Below, piece by piece: positions 1 to 11,050 of a DNA stretch of 64,000 nt (positions within the stretch are counted from its first letter, which is position 1; each line of letters starts with the position of its first letter). The notes below the pieces were generated by a model, which was not told where the DNA came from, searched no databases, and saw nothing but the letters and a program-made list of their open reading frames with translations. The position numbers were made by a program, and so were the translations under genes. This stretch comes from Platynereis dumerilii (Eukaryota > Annelida > Polychaeta > Phyllodocida > Nereididae): positions 100,907,538 to 100,971,537 of the forward strand of contig JAPTHN010000003.1 of assembly GCA_026936325.1 (NCBI GenBank), given 5' to 3'.

Positions 1-24
1 TCACATCATTGACAGCTGCTATTC

Positions 25-390
25 TATGCAAACATATTCCACCCACACAACAATATGCTATCCTACATCTATCTCATTGGGGCAAAATCTAATTATCTGG
101 AAGGTTCAATACATCACCAGCAACTGCACATTGGAGTCTGTTTTTGGAAATGTCTAACAGCAACATTATCCGAAACATTGCAGAAAATGACATTAATCTC
201 AATAACAAGACCCTGTCCGCTATCAACATATCTTTTTTCTTTATCTCTGTAGACCAAAACCAAAGAAAATGAAACAATCCATCATGTGAATTATGGAAGA
301 GATACCACATCAGAAGGATAATGGCAGGCAGTTTGCTCTTTTTGTTATTGTATTCCATGTCTGTCTGTCGTTTGCATGACAATGTGGCTT
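25..390 (+). repeat. Block L, unit A
   Basis: Two sub-blocks. L1 (about 30-215) runs from ATTCCACCCACACA to a stretch around AAATGACATTAATCTCAATAAC. L2 (about 250-390) contains ATCCATCATGTGAATTA and ends near a CATTTGCATGA-like word. Forward paralogues lie at about 11,790, 20,475 and 30,720, and reverse-strand L2 copies fill the right end of the window. Both strands show short open frames, but stops differ between copies, so coding is not supported. Confidence 0.75.
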
Positions 391-838
391 CTGATATTTT
401 TTCTAAACCATTGGTAAACCAACAAAACTGCTCAAAGGCATCTGCTTGAATCGGCCTCCATCCTAGTTACATGATTGTATGTTGTTTCTACTATTAGTCT
501 TTTGTCTGATAGAATTCTAAAGTGTGCGCATTGTGTCTGTTTAACATTAAGTGTCTGCTTGAGTTTGCAAATCCCGTTACACAGTTTCATGCTTGGTTTG
601 CTGCTAGTCCTTTCATGTAATGGATAAAATCTAAACATGTCCTTTCTTTTTTATTTTTACTACCAATATTTCAAAACTAAACTGAATATACTGCAGGGAT
701 GAATTTAAGTATGTATGTGTCTTCTTGTCTTAAGTAATTCAGATAAAGCTGCTGTTGAAACTGCTGCTTGTTATTAGCTGAAAATATTCTGCCATACAAG
801 CTGCTGACTGTGTGATTTTATGGCTGAACAAAAGATCA
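391..838. other. Inter-block DNA, no gene seen
   Basis: AT-rich sequence that aligns only loosely with units B-D, sharing TTAGTCTTTTGTCTGAT near 497. Open frames are short and not shared between units. Confidence 0.5.
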
Positions 839-1290
839 GCCACTGATATGATTGGGAGAGGCGTTAGGCTGGAAATACCAGCATGAAAATTGAATCATTC
901 AGGTGTAAAACCACAGGAGATAACGGCAACACATTTCCATGACACTGATCACAGTGAATAGTCCCCCAATGGACACAGTATGTTGGGTGCTAATCCCCTG
1001 TGCATAGAGCCCACATCAGCCTAGTGTGAGATTAAAGATAAGATGCTTCACAGAACTAGTATCTTGTGTACAGCTCCCTAAGAATGTCCTCTTTTATTGC
1101 ACAGTCCTGCATGTCATTCAAGATAGGACTCATGCATCGGATCTGCAATTTCTTAGAAAGCAGCATAGAATTTCTACTTTTACAGCACAGTAACTACACT
1201 ACTGAATTAAGCAAAGCAGGTTTAATTTAACCCATGGTTGCATTAAACAGTCAAAGGGTCCTGCATACTGCTTCGGCACCATTGCCTATA
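839..1290 (+). repeat. Blocks X1 and P, unit A
   Basis: X1 (839-1015) contains GGAGATAACGGCAACACA and then a short inverted repeat, GTCC at 961-964 and GGAC at 971-974. P (1085-1290) ends with TCAAAGGGTCCTGCATACTG. Both recur in B, C and D in this orientation and four times reversed at the right end of the window. P has a minus-strand frame, RPFDCLMQ in B and C, that is broken in other copies. Confidence 0.75.
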
Positions 1291-1488
1291 TACCTCCTTG
1301 CACAGTGTGACATTATACAAAATATTGGCTGGCCGTCTGGGAATCATGTCAAGTGTTCTGGCACCATCTTCCGAACATACACATTAAGTGACCAACCAAA
1401 GCAATTTGTGAGGCAAACATTCATGTCATAACTTTATCTGAGATTAGATTTTGTATGTTTTCATAAAGCAAAACCAAAAATAAAATTA

Positions 1489-1774
1489 GGGGCCGACCAG
1501 ACGATAGTTGGGGGGGCTATGGACTTTAACCCTGGGACAAACTTTTTTTTTCGTTCGCGGCGCGTTGACGAACAATTTTTTTCACATATGCAGTCGTGAC
1601 AAACCTTTTTATAGGAATTTTAACATTACAGTACCCTAGCTACAGGTGGAAATAAACTTTTTTTTTATTACCATGTGATGAACAAACTTTTTTTTCAGTG
1701 TCAAGTGGGAAACAATTTTTTTTTTTCACCAAATATCCATAACCCCCCACCCCAAAGATCATCTGGTCAGCCCC
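1489..1774. mobile_element. MITE, PIF/Harbinger-like, flanked by TTA
   Basis: A 286 bp element. The left end reads GGGGCCGACCAGACGAT and the right end, reverse-complemented, GGGGCTGACCAGATGAT. Both flanks carry TTA (1486-1488 and 1775-1777), the 3 bp TWA-type target duplication of the PIF/Harbinger group. The interior holds several T-runs and no coding capacity. It is absent from the matching part of units B-D. Confidence 0.75.
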
Positions 1775-2114
1775 TTATCATATTCAAAGTTATGATTTAT
1801 ATTCAACCACGCACAACACTAACTCATGAATCATTACTTACATGTATTGGTTTCGATTATGGAGAAAAAATCTTGTAGTAGCTTAACGATGCCTGGTGCA
1901 CAATGTACAGGGTATAATCCAACCAATCTGGAATAAAGAAGAGATAATAATCTATTATCATTTTGTATCCTCAATAAGTGCCATGGTAAACAAAGGAAGT
2001 TTATGTTCAAGTTTAAAATCTAAAAAGATTTACAATTTTTAAGTTTTCTGAAACGCCAGACTGATAAGCACCCTTCTGTTTCAGACACATGGCAGTTAAT
2101 GGGATTAATTGATC
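1775..2114. other. Inter-block DNA with short shared words
   Basis: Aligns with units B-D around the shared word CATTACTTACATGT (about 1833) and around CCAACCAATCTGGAA (about 1920). No gene seen. Confidence 0.45.
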
Positions 2115-2470
2115 GCTGTTTTACAGCCTAACCCTTTGATATAGAATTAGAGTGGACTGTGGCACTGTGAAAATGGAACTTCATGACTCATGATAGCCAA
2201 TGAAGTGTCATCTTCTCTACTTTCAACATGGGAAACATAAAGGCTGTTTGATTAGTCATGATCAAGAGAAAGCCATTTGACTTCTCATAATGGATTTTAG
2301 AGTGAAAATCAGATGCATAATTCTTTCGTTTGGATGTCACCAACAAATAAACATTGAAAGTATTGGGTTTGATCATGCCAAATCATCAGCATGATGACAC
2401 ACGAAGTGCCATTTTCACAGTGCCACAGTCCACTCTAATTCCATATCAAAGTGTTTGGCTGTAAAAAGCT
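2115..2470. mobile_element. Foldback or MITE with long inverted ends
   Basis: Sequence from about 2115 to 2190 reappears as its reverse complement at about 2390-2470. The shared core includes GAATTAGAGTGGACTGTGGC and CACTGTGAAAATGG with few mismatches. The outermost part pairs TTTTACAGCC with GGCTGTAAAA. The inner 200 bp has no recognisable coding sequence. Units B and D run straight through the equivalent point. Family unknown, target duplication unclear (perhaps GCTG). Confidence 0.75.
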
Positions 2471-2517
2471 GTCAAAGACTTGAAATCCCAATGAATGCAT
2501 TCCTCATTTTAAGAAAT

Positions 2518-3451
2518 TACCGTAATATGGGGTGAATCGGGACAGAATTGGCCGTTTTTCTGTCATAGCATGAACAAAAATTAACTCAGAAATTAAAATA
2601 TGGTGTCAAATTGTGTCTGAGCAAAAGGTCTAAGTATCCCTAAGAGCTCAAAATGATATGTTAAATTGCCAATGCTCAAGGCCCAAAAAACCACTGTCCA
2701 AATTCACCCCACACTTTGGGGTGAATCGGGACATTCCATTATTTTCACTATCAATTATTCCTAGCTTCTTTAAGTGATTGCCACTTGTGAGTAAACTTTA
2801 GAAAACATGTTCAAAATTCCAAAAATTAATTTTCAGGAAAATCTGATATAAATTTCATAGATAATATGCAGATTTTAAAATTGTGATAAATAAAAGAAAA
2901 CTATCAAAAACGGTAGTTTTCTGCCAATTTTCCTAGTGATTGATAATTCTGGACTAAATCAACTTTAAATTATGCCAAGTTCAATAATATTCATCAAAAA
3001 GCCACGCCAGGACACTCGAATGAAAATTAGTAGGGTTATTTTTGTTGATTCCGAAACTTTGTCATTGCCCTTGATCTGAACCCATGACCAAACATACATA
3101 ATCTCATATCTAGTCTACTATTCTGGTCCTCCAACAGGCCAAAATTAGGCTATAGATGTTTCCTATAAGATTGATGGCTCTAGTATGTATGCTTTTTACA
3201 GTGCATGCAAAGTTTTGACCAGCTTGTGAAAATATAAATTCTGCAGGGTGAGGTTTAAGGTGCTGCAGCTCCTTATTGCCTGCAGGTAGAATCATGAAAA
3301 TCCATCGGAACCTTTATTAGAATATATACTAAAAACGTGCAAAAAATCAAGTCCCTGCACCAAGTAGAAGTTGTTCCTTTTTGAAGATTAAAATTCTTTC
3401 CTGGCTTGTCCCGATTCACCCCAGTGTCCCTATTCACCCCATATTACGGTA
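2518..3451. mobile_element. Non-autonomous TIR DNA transposon
   Basis: A 934 bp insertion. The left end is TACCGTAATATGGGGTGAAT and the right end, reverse-complemented, TACCGTAATATGGGGTGAAT, an exact 20 bp match. The subterminal word GGGGTGAATCGGGACA is repeated at about 2529, 2717 and inverted near 3405-3422. TA lies at both outer edges, so a TA target duplication is possible but cannot be told from the TIR itself. No transposase frame is present. Units B and D have no insert here. Confidence 0.8.
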
Positions 3452-4059
3452 TGTGGTATACAATGGTAAACAATTTTGTTATGATGCTGTGGAAATTTCA
3501 ATTTCAAAGACAATGTTGTATTAATTTTTGAATGACTAATTTTTTTAATTGAACTATGAAGCTTGAGTATCACACGTCTAAGAGTTGCTAAACCAAATAA
3601 AAACAAGCTCCTGCTTAAGGCAGAATATTTCAGTTACATTTTAGACATAACTCAACAGCAGACATAGCAAATATTTCAATTAAAATTCGAATATTCGTGA
3701 CATGATAAATCCTACAATCGTGCTCAGAGTGGAATGCCAAAGGATTATGGTGCTTCTCAATATCTCTCTCCTTCATGTTTTCAAGTGATTTTGGCAAATG
3801 GGAAATCTTAATGAAACAAATTTGTCTCCTGGAATAAGGATGTGTTCTAAATAATTATGGAATGTCGGAAATATTTTGATGTGGGATCATGGATGCATAA
3901 TCTCAAATGAATGTACAACGCTTATTTCACCTTCGCATTTTATTTATTTCTATTGAATCCCCTCAAATAGGTTTTTTATCAGTGAGTTTTGCTTGCACAT
4001 TTCACCATTATAACGTCCAACAACTTTGCACTCCCTGAGATGGGTTTACAAAAACTATA
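3452..4059. other. Inter-block DNA, no gene seen
   Basis: Contains a region shared with B (about 13,800) and D (about 32,720): GGAATGTC-like words followed by TTTTGGCAAATGGGAAATCTT. Otherwise diverged. Confidence 0.4.
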
Positions 4060-4430
4060 ATAATGCAGACAATTCGCGTCTCAACATGCTTGTGGTGCCA
4101 ATCGTTACAAGGTTAGCTGACATGCATTCATTATGACATGCAATATTCTCATCCAACATACATTCTAGATCCAATGTTGTCTGGGTAGTTTCACACGAGC
4201 TATAAAATGGTTGTTGGCTTTCGTTGCATCTGACAATCCAGACAAATAGTTCATATTTGAGGACAATCTCACTGATGACTCAATAGCTCTCACAACAAAT
4301 CCTTGAATCGTGTCTAAACTGGGAAGAGCTCTGCAGGATGAGAGGGGTGCTTTGGAATTTGTTTTCAATCTCCTGTCACATGGTGATTTTGGCAAAATGG
4401 GATACCCATGACAGATAATCATGGTGCAGA
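4060..4430 (+). repeat. Block N, unit A
   Basis: Starts with CAGACAATTCGCGTCTCAAC and ends with a CTCCTGTCACATGGTGATTT stretch. A minus-strand open frame (4165-4470) exists only in this copy, so it is taken as chance. Paralogues are at 13,978, 23,528 and 32,908. Confidence 0.7.
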
Positions 4431-5269
4431 AATTTGGTCGAAGGTAGATATAGCAATGGATACAAATCACACGTTTGTCACTGATGGTGTTGCACTGTCA
4501 ATTTTGTGTTGTGAAGTTTAGTTGCCAAATATAAATCAAGCATGTTTTTTACAGCCAAGGGAGGATCCAAGATTTTTTTAATGGTTAAGGGCAACTGCAG
4601 TTTAAAATAGCTGTAACGTTAGAGTTGTAATTGAGGTATTTATCTAAGAAAGGGCACACCTCATGTGCCAGTCCCACTCTCCCCCCCCCCCGACCTTAGG
4701 TGCACCTTTGAAAGTGAAACATATTTTCACTACAACCATACTGGCCACACTAAATTTGTCTTCTATCTTTGTATCTGAAAATAAGGCACCTTCCGAAAGG
4801 TCTTTCATCAAATTTAATTTCATTTTGCTTGATCTCTTCAGGAAATGAACATTAGAAATGACACTGCAACTCAGCATGTTTCAACTTTGTGTATTTTGCA
4901 AATTGAAATTCAGTACATTCAAGCAGGAGGGAATTGCAAGGTCCCCATTAATTTGAGAAGCATTTGGAAATAAAGATGAATGCACAACCTGATGCAGAGC
5001 AGACCTTATGGTGAAGATACATTGGTTTGAAGTTCAAAATCAATGCACATTACACAGACATTTATAGGTGAATCTTAAGCAATCCCAGTTTGACGCTGTT
5101 TGGTCAGACATTAATAAAATGTGGATTGTTCCTTGCATAGGTGACGAAGGAAGACCATTAAAAGATAAAGAAGTGAGATTTTATTGGTTTCCTCTGTTCA
5201 TGCTTTCAAGATCAGGCTCAGATGTGTAAAGCTGGAATAAGTGGCTTTGAGAATGGAATCGACGCTGTG
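4431..5269. other. Inter-block DNA with C-run
   Basis: Aligns with units B and D through GAAAATAAGGCACCTTCCGA (about 4779) and a conserved stretch around GCAGAGCAGACCTTATGGTG (about 4996). The latter is the uninterrupted counterpart of the hAT-like insertion site in unit D. A run of C lies at 4680-4691. No gene seen. Confidence 0.5.
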
Positions 5270-5920
5270 TGAAATTGCAGCTGATAAAAGCGACACATTG
5301 TTTTGGTTCTGCCTACTTTAGGTATTCTCAAGAGGGATACAGTATGTCAAGATGATCCTAAAAGGGCTAGCGTCAATCGCACATAAAACCTCATCCAACC
5401 CAGTAAACGTGATTCTATGCAGATCTCACAACTCTCAGGAACCTTTTACTGTTTCTTTGATGGAGACTTGTTCTCTCTGTTTGATGTTTTCTATTGGACC
5501 CACAATAATTATATATGCAAATAGAGTGCAAATGAGACACAGTTCTATGTTTGGACGACTTTATAAGCATTTGAATATAATGAATTTCCATCATCTTACA
5601 ATACTACAAGATAATATAATTTAAAAAGTCATCCCAATCATTTTAATTTCACCAATTCACTGCTTCTAAAATCCATTAGCATTGTGAATTGTGAGCATTC
5701 ATCTTTATGAAGTAGAACACTTGTGAAACACATTAAGCTTCGCAACAGGATTTCCGCAACAAATTAGGCGCCTACTCAAAAAGTGAATGTTGAGTATCAT
5801 TTAGATGCTTCGCTCTAATATGGATTTTCCTCCCAGAGTTTCTAAGGACCCACTGCTGTGTTTGTGTTTCAATGGACTTCAGATATCTGAATTACCATTT
5901 ACTTTTTTTTGCATGAACAA
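5270..5920 (+). repeat. Blocks Q and S, unit A
   Basis: Q (5270-5560) includes ACAGTATGTCAAGATGATCC. S (5640-5920) includes TTAGGCGCCTACTCAAA and TGTTGAGTATCATTTAGATG, among the best conserved stretches of the left array. TAGGCGCCTA in S is a perfect 10 bp palindrome. No frame is shared among the four copies. Confidence 0.75.
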
Positions 5921-6144
5921 TTCTATTATAGATGAATGAGATTTCTTTATCGGAAATTTAAAAAACACATGTGGAAAATTATGTGTTTGATCTCTGGAAT
6001 CTCATCTGTCAGTCTCAACTCAGGATTGATGTATCATGACACTGCTGTTTCATAAACCATCAAATTGTCATGTTTTGCAATTGATTTTTAATTTGTCACC
6101 TTAACCTTCACAAGTATTATAAATTCCATGCTTCCTCTGAAGTT

Positions 6145-6360
6145 TCAAGCATGAGGCATTTGCATGAGATGGAGCATTTCCAACAGCGCACGTTGATTCC
6201 TTTGATAAAAGTCCTTGATGGCGGCCGGAGGAAGGCCGCTTCAGACCTCCACTGATAACTCTACACCTGAGTAATACTTGATGCTGATTGCTTCAGCACA
6301 TGATTAACGACATGGCAATGCAGGTAGGCTGTGTTTGCGCCAAAGGCAAGGCATGTTGTC
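6145..6360 (+). promoter_or_regulatory. CNE copy A, putative regulatory element
   Basis: First of eight copies of a block of about 200 bp that stays recognisable although neighbouring DNA has diverged. Visible words are the POU octamer ATTTGCAT (6158-6165), TCF/LEF-type CCTTTGAT (6199-6206), E-box CACCTG (6264-6269) and ATGATTA (about 6299-6305). A small stem, GCGGCC-loop-GGCCGC, surrounds GGAGGAA but is not kept in the other copies, so DNA-level binding is more likely than RNA structure. A regulatory role is inferred from repeated conservation only. Confidence 0.55.
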
Positions 6361-6649
6361 AACATGCTCTCTTTAAGCAGAGAAATTGAACCTGCAGCTG
6401 TCATTCATTTCTGCAAGATTTCAGTACAATACAAACTTTCAGAACGCAAGTTTGATTGAAACCATTGATAATGTGGGGCATGAAGCAGATGAGATTCAGC
6501 CAGTGGCACAATAAATCCCTGAATCATCTCTGAGAATTGAAGGAAAATGCCAGGACTCTGGTGTTGCTATGCAAACTGTTGCTTAGACATTTGAGATGAA
6601 TTACGATTTAAATAATGAAGTCAGTTACTGAGACTATTTCTATTCTTTA

Positions 6650-7010
6650 CAGGGTTGGCAAATAAAACCCACCCGGGCCACCCCCCGGGTTTAACCCGGG
6701 TTAAACCCGTATTAAACCCGGGCTGGGCAAAATTGACTTTTACCCAGAAATGGGTAAAACCTGGGTAAAACTAGTAATTTGACAATCAAAAGTAATTTTA
6801 AAATGTCAGAATTAGAGAGATCAATAATGTTAAATCCTGAACTGGTGTGATGGGTTGGCTGTTAAGTAGGTAGGTAATGCCAGGGCAGCCCTCAGGGTAG
6901 TTCTTGTCAGTTATGAAAAAATTAATTTTTACCCAGCCCGGTGGGTATAACTTGGGTTTAACCTGGGTTTTATAGGTTTAACCCGAGTAAAAGTGGGTTT
7001 TATTGGGTTA
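6650..7010. mobile_element. GGGTTTAACCC-rich probable TIR element
   Basis: A dense set of CCCGGGTTTAACCC-type words in both orientations. The left end CAGGGTTGGCAAATAAAACC resembles hAT-type termini (CAGGG), and AATAAAACCCAC near 6661 pairs with GTGGGTTTTATT near 6993. The right end is degraded and no target duplication was found. No matching DNA in units B-D. Confidence 0.5.
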
Positions 7011-7959
7011 AATCGATTTATAAGTATAAACAGCCTTATTCAACATCACGACTTTACCAAAGTTACAGACAAGGTAATTTCAAAGTATGGCAATTGGATT
7101 TAGCTAGTACCTGCATGGGTTGGGATGGCAAGTGCAGTCCTCTAGGCAATTTCATGGCACTAACTAGTGTTATATCAGCAGTCAGAATGTTCAGCTAATT
7201 GTTTTGTTTATTAGTGAAATCCGTCTACCAACTAACTGAAGCAACCTATATAACTCAGGTCCTTAAATAGAGCAGTTAGAAAATCTAAACCACCCAACAA
7301 CCTTGAGCGCAATTAAGATTTGGTCAGTTAGGAAGATCTGACCATGCCGATCTCACCTCTGGAGTTCTATGCTTTACTCCTGAACAATTTCACCACGGAG
7401 AGAACATCTCACTTTATTCTTGAATTTTGTTTCATGTTTATGAACATGCATGCTGCAAAAATGTAGTTCCTCAGCAGGATTCAGGAGCATATATTTAGTG
7501 CCATAAATTACCAATTTTCTTTTGAGTCTTGTCTCCCAAGTTCTTGAGATGCATCACTATATTTCACCTCTTCGGAGTGGCCAAACAGATTTTTTAATTT
7601 TTGGATAAGACCGGGTTTCATTGGATCTCTCAGCAGCTTTCCTTATACTGATAAAATCTCTGCTGATCATGTAAATTTCTTAAAATTCAATGAACATTGC
7701 AGCTCCCCTTTACATGTATCTAAAAAGTAACTGATTCAGACTGCTGAAATTCTACCGGCTAGAGCATGAAAGCTTCCTGTAAGTTATTTTTTATGTTGAG
7801 GGAAATAAATTAAACCTTTGCTTGATCGATATTGATTAATGATATTTATGAAATATAGTGTCTTGAACTCACTCCTCTGTGACTTTTGTGTACCACTGCC
7901 ATGAATCTAGACATCTTTTTTGTTCTACTTCAATAATTCAGGCCTAATACACACATATT
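7011..7959. other. Inter-block DNA, no gene seen
   Basis: AT-rich, poorly matched to the other units, with no open frame above 60 codons. Confidence 0.4.
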
Positions 7960-8440
7960 CTTCCAAAAGCTGCGGGCCAATGTGCACTAAAAGCGTATTT
8001 GGTCTGTAGTCTGTCTGAAGAAATATTCAACTTTTTTGTTTTTGTCTCGGGCTAACATTTTCCTAAACACACTGGAGCCTCCTTCATCTTTCGCCAGACA
8101 GTTTATAGCTCTGTGCTTCATAAAGTTTGTCCCACCAGACGTCTTAAATGCTTCCTGCTGAAACTCATGCGCCAATGTGTAGATTTATCCCAGCTCAGAA
8201 CAACCAAATGTGGGAAAGTAATTTCTCCTTCACTTGGCAGGTCCAGTGTTTGTCTAACCTCTCCCTTTGCAGACATCAGCTTCACAAACATTGACTTTTC
8301 CCAGCTCACTGTCAGAAGTAGTTCAGCCAGCTCCAGATCCTGCAGCTTGCTGAGCCAGCAGCTTAGTGACAGTGCTCTGCTCTGTGATGTCATATGTATG
8401 TGACTGAAGGCCATGAAGTCTCTGAGATTTACAGTTTGAA
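7960..8440 (-). pseudogene. Block Y1, unit A; possible decayed exon
   Basis: More GC-rich than its surroundings. On the minus strand a 98-codon frame (8118-8414) contains WEKSMFVKLMSA and DLPSEGEITFPHLVVLSWDK. A second minus frame (7987-8175) contains AHEFQQEAFKTSGG and SSVFRKMLA. The two frames overlap out of register, and the upstream stretch of the second frame is closed, so one uninterrupted product across both is not visible. The first frame stays open for about 80 codons without indels in A, B and C, and its core resembles a frame at 41,006-41,260. A Ser/Leu-rich plus-strand frame also exists and is taken as its shadow. The family is not recognised. Confidence 0.35.
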
Positions 8441-8819
8441 TGATATTACAGCTCGTAAAAATGCATGAGCGAGTTATTTCTTGCTAAACGCAAAGCATTA
8501 TACAGAGTGATCACTGCATCTCCCAATCGGTGACATAAAGCTCCCTTGCAACATGCGTCATTTTACAAAATAAAGAGAAAATTGTCTGAGAAGAGAAAGA
8601 CTGAACCCATCATGAAGACATGCATAACCACAGAATATAAAGTGGTCAAAACAGGCAGAATTAAATGACGGTTGATCAAAAGCAATGCATATGAAAAAAT
8701 CTAAAATTCAGTAACACTACTAGCTCAAAGGATGCAGACTTTTATTGCAGAGATACTGATTTTTTTGTCCTGTGACATACAGTTGACATTAGTTGTCATA
8801 ATACTCATTTGCAGCATTT

Positions 8820-9180
8820 CAAGAAATGGACCACCAATCCGCACACAAATGTAGCAATCGCGTGGCGCCTGCACAACACTTCAGTGAAACCTAAGCTTTC
8901 TTGAGCTTGCTGAAATATCATGTATGGCATTTGATGGCAGCATAAGAAGTTCTTATATCACTCGCTCATGCAGAAAGAGAGAGGCAATGATCTTGCACAA
9001 GAAGACTTAGCTATTGTGCTGTTTTGGGGTTACCAATGGAGCCATGCTGTAACCTAGGTGATGTTATGTGCTCAACGGCACTGTCAGATACTGCTACACA
9101 CTTGGCCAACCAGCAATGGTCAGTCGCTGGCTAACTTTGATAGACTTATCCCAGCAGCAATCACTTAGCTGGATTAATGT
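8820..9180 (+). repeat. Block V, unit A
   Basis: Contains TGGCGCCTGCACAACACT (about 8862) and GTAACCTAGGTGATGTTATG (about 9048). The only other copy is in unit C at about 28,030-28,400; B lacks it. Confidence 0.7.
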
Positions 9181-9299
9181 TTGATAGAGGAGCTGAAGTT
9201 TTGCCAGAATTAAAATGTTTGAAAACTGAGCTCTACTTACTATACTTTGACAACTTAAACTCTATATTTTTCAGCAGAATTTAGATAATAAGAATTGTT

Positions 9300-9660
9300 G
9301 TTTTCTTTAGCAGTTCAAATGCTACATTGTTGGTTTTTGGTTTTTATTCGTACAAGAAGTTTAATTCTTTTCCAGCATTTCTACAAAAACACTGGAGTCT
9401 CCTAAATATATATCCAGACAGTATATTGCTCTGTGATTCAAATGATATGTCCTTACAGATATCTAAAATGCTTTCTAGTGAAACCACAGCTCCCTACATC
9501 AATTCTCTTCAGAATCCAGTAAAACCCAATACAGGAAACTCATTTCTCCCTTTTTGCCAGTGCCAGTGTTTGCCTAAACGCTTCAGCTCCAGACATCAGC
9601 TTCCCAAACATTGACTTCTCACAGCTCACTGGAGGAGTTCTGGCAGCTTACCGATCCGCC
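9300..9660 (-). pseudogene. Block Y2, unit A; diverged relative of Y1
   Basis: Plus-strand sequence TTTCTACAAAAACACTGGAG and, later, AACATTGACTTCTCACAGCT aligns with Y1. The minus frame reads EKSMFGKLMSGAEAFRQTL and then meets a stop. The Y2 copy in unit C meets a stop at the same point, so if this was ever coding it was lost before the unit duplicated. Confidence 0.35.
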
Positions 9661-10284
9661 AACTTACTACGGCTCGGTTATTAGAATTGGTGTCTATCAC
9701 AGCCCAAGCTGTGTTTTATTGCTGCATTTTAAAGCTGCACAGCTTATTTCTAGACTGCCTTACAATAATAGGTCCATGCCCTACATCTTGCTATAGAAGC
9801 TAGAAGGGTGTTATTTTTTCCACATAACATCTGAATACAAAGACATTACATGCATGCAGCCACGTTCATAACCACTCAGGCTTATATTAAATGAGGTCTA
9901 AGACATGGAGCTTAATTATAGCACCCGCATGCTTATTTGACTAACACTTGAGAACTTCCTTCAGCATCAACAATCAATGTGACAGACAAATAAGGGTGCC
10001 TTTGTGAGAGCCCCTAGGTTGCTGGGGGAAGTTTGCAAAACAAACCATTTTCTACGCAATGGCAAAAAAAGCTCCACCAAAAATAATGCAGAACTTTTTG
10101 ACTCTTATGTGATGGAAAATTACTGGATACTCCTCAAAGACCAATGTGCTAGTTTTTAAAATGCAAGTTTTGATGATTTGTAAGCTACAATTATTGCTGC
10201 TTGAGGAAATCAAATAGAGTGTAGTTTACAGTCAGAAAGCCCAACGATTCTTTGCAGAAAGACTATTTCATATTTGGAGTTACT
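9661..10284. other. Inter-block DNA, no gene seen
   Basis: Aligns with C 28,915-29,500, including AACTTCCT and CAATCAATGTGA-type words. No frame is conserved. Confidence 0.45.
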
Positions 10285-10510
10285 TCAGAGCAACAAAGCG
10301 TATCTGAAAAACCCGAGCTCTACAAAGCTGTACTTGGCCAGAAGAATGGCTGTTGTGTAGATGGCATCCTGTATGAGCAGCCGACAAGGAGACATGTGTG
10401 AGCATAATGGTGCTGTGCTGGCATGAGGAATCACAATTAGATTTACAAGGTGATGTATGGCCTGTGAGACTGTGCGTCTGCCGAGGCAAGTGGACAACTG
10501 TTGTTGTAAG
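10285..10510 (+). repeat. Block W, unit A
   Basis: Contains AACCCGAGCTCTACAAAGCT and GACAAGGAGACATGTGTGAG, matched in C at 29,500-29,720. Two overlapping minus frames are open in both copies, but neither matches a known protein and both carry the same indel pattern as the DNA. Absent from B. Confidence 0.65.
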
Positions 10511-10904
10511 GACATGCCGTGGAATCTACATATGCAGTAAGTTAGATATTTAATCACACAGTCACAGGCATTTCCTGCATAGATTAAATTACTTATTTTG
10601 GCTGTAAATTTGTAGAGGTGTCTAGACAAGATAGGATAGAACAGTTGAAATGTAAGTCTCTCTGGCAGCGACGTGATTAATTGGTTAATATATTAATCTT
10701 GAAAAGACAATGTATTCTCATCTTGCCAATGACAAAGTCTATCTAAAAGTGTATCAACTAATCGCCATCATGCAAGATATGTACTCTGCTATAGTAAATA
10801 TCTCGCACATGAACTGTAATTTAATTAATATTTGCTTAGAAATATTGTCAAAATGTTGTTAAACTGCTGTGGTGATATTAGGCATTGCAGGCAACTGGTG
10901 TCAG
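10511..10904. other. Inter-block DNA, no gene seen
   Basis: AT-rich and without recognisable signals. Confidence 0.4.
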
Positions 10905-11050
10905 AAGTCGTGGCAGATAGTATTCTTTCAAGCATAGTCTGCGGGAGGGCAATGGCTTTTCCTTGATGAGATCAGACTGAAACCTGACACATTTCTTATT
11001 GCTCCCATCAGTCATTCTCTAAAATGGTGCTGGTTCTGCATAAGTTTGTC
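10905..11050 (+). repeat. Block Z, unit A
   Basis: Contains GACTGAAACCTGACACATTT and AGTCATTCTCTA. Paralogues lie at 19,375 and 29,860, and forward relatives at 59,820 and 63,875. It is therefore one of the blocks shared between the left and right arrays. Confidence 0.65.

Noticed and set aside
6220-6245. Hairpin GCGGCC-GGAGGAA-GGCCGC in CNE as a possible structured RNA
   Set aside because: The arms are not complementary in most other CNE copies, so structure is not conserved.
8113-8403. 96-codon plus-strand frame in Y1, also open in B and C
   Set aside because: Ser/Leu-rich antisense shadow of the minus frame, which has the better amino-acid pattern.
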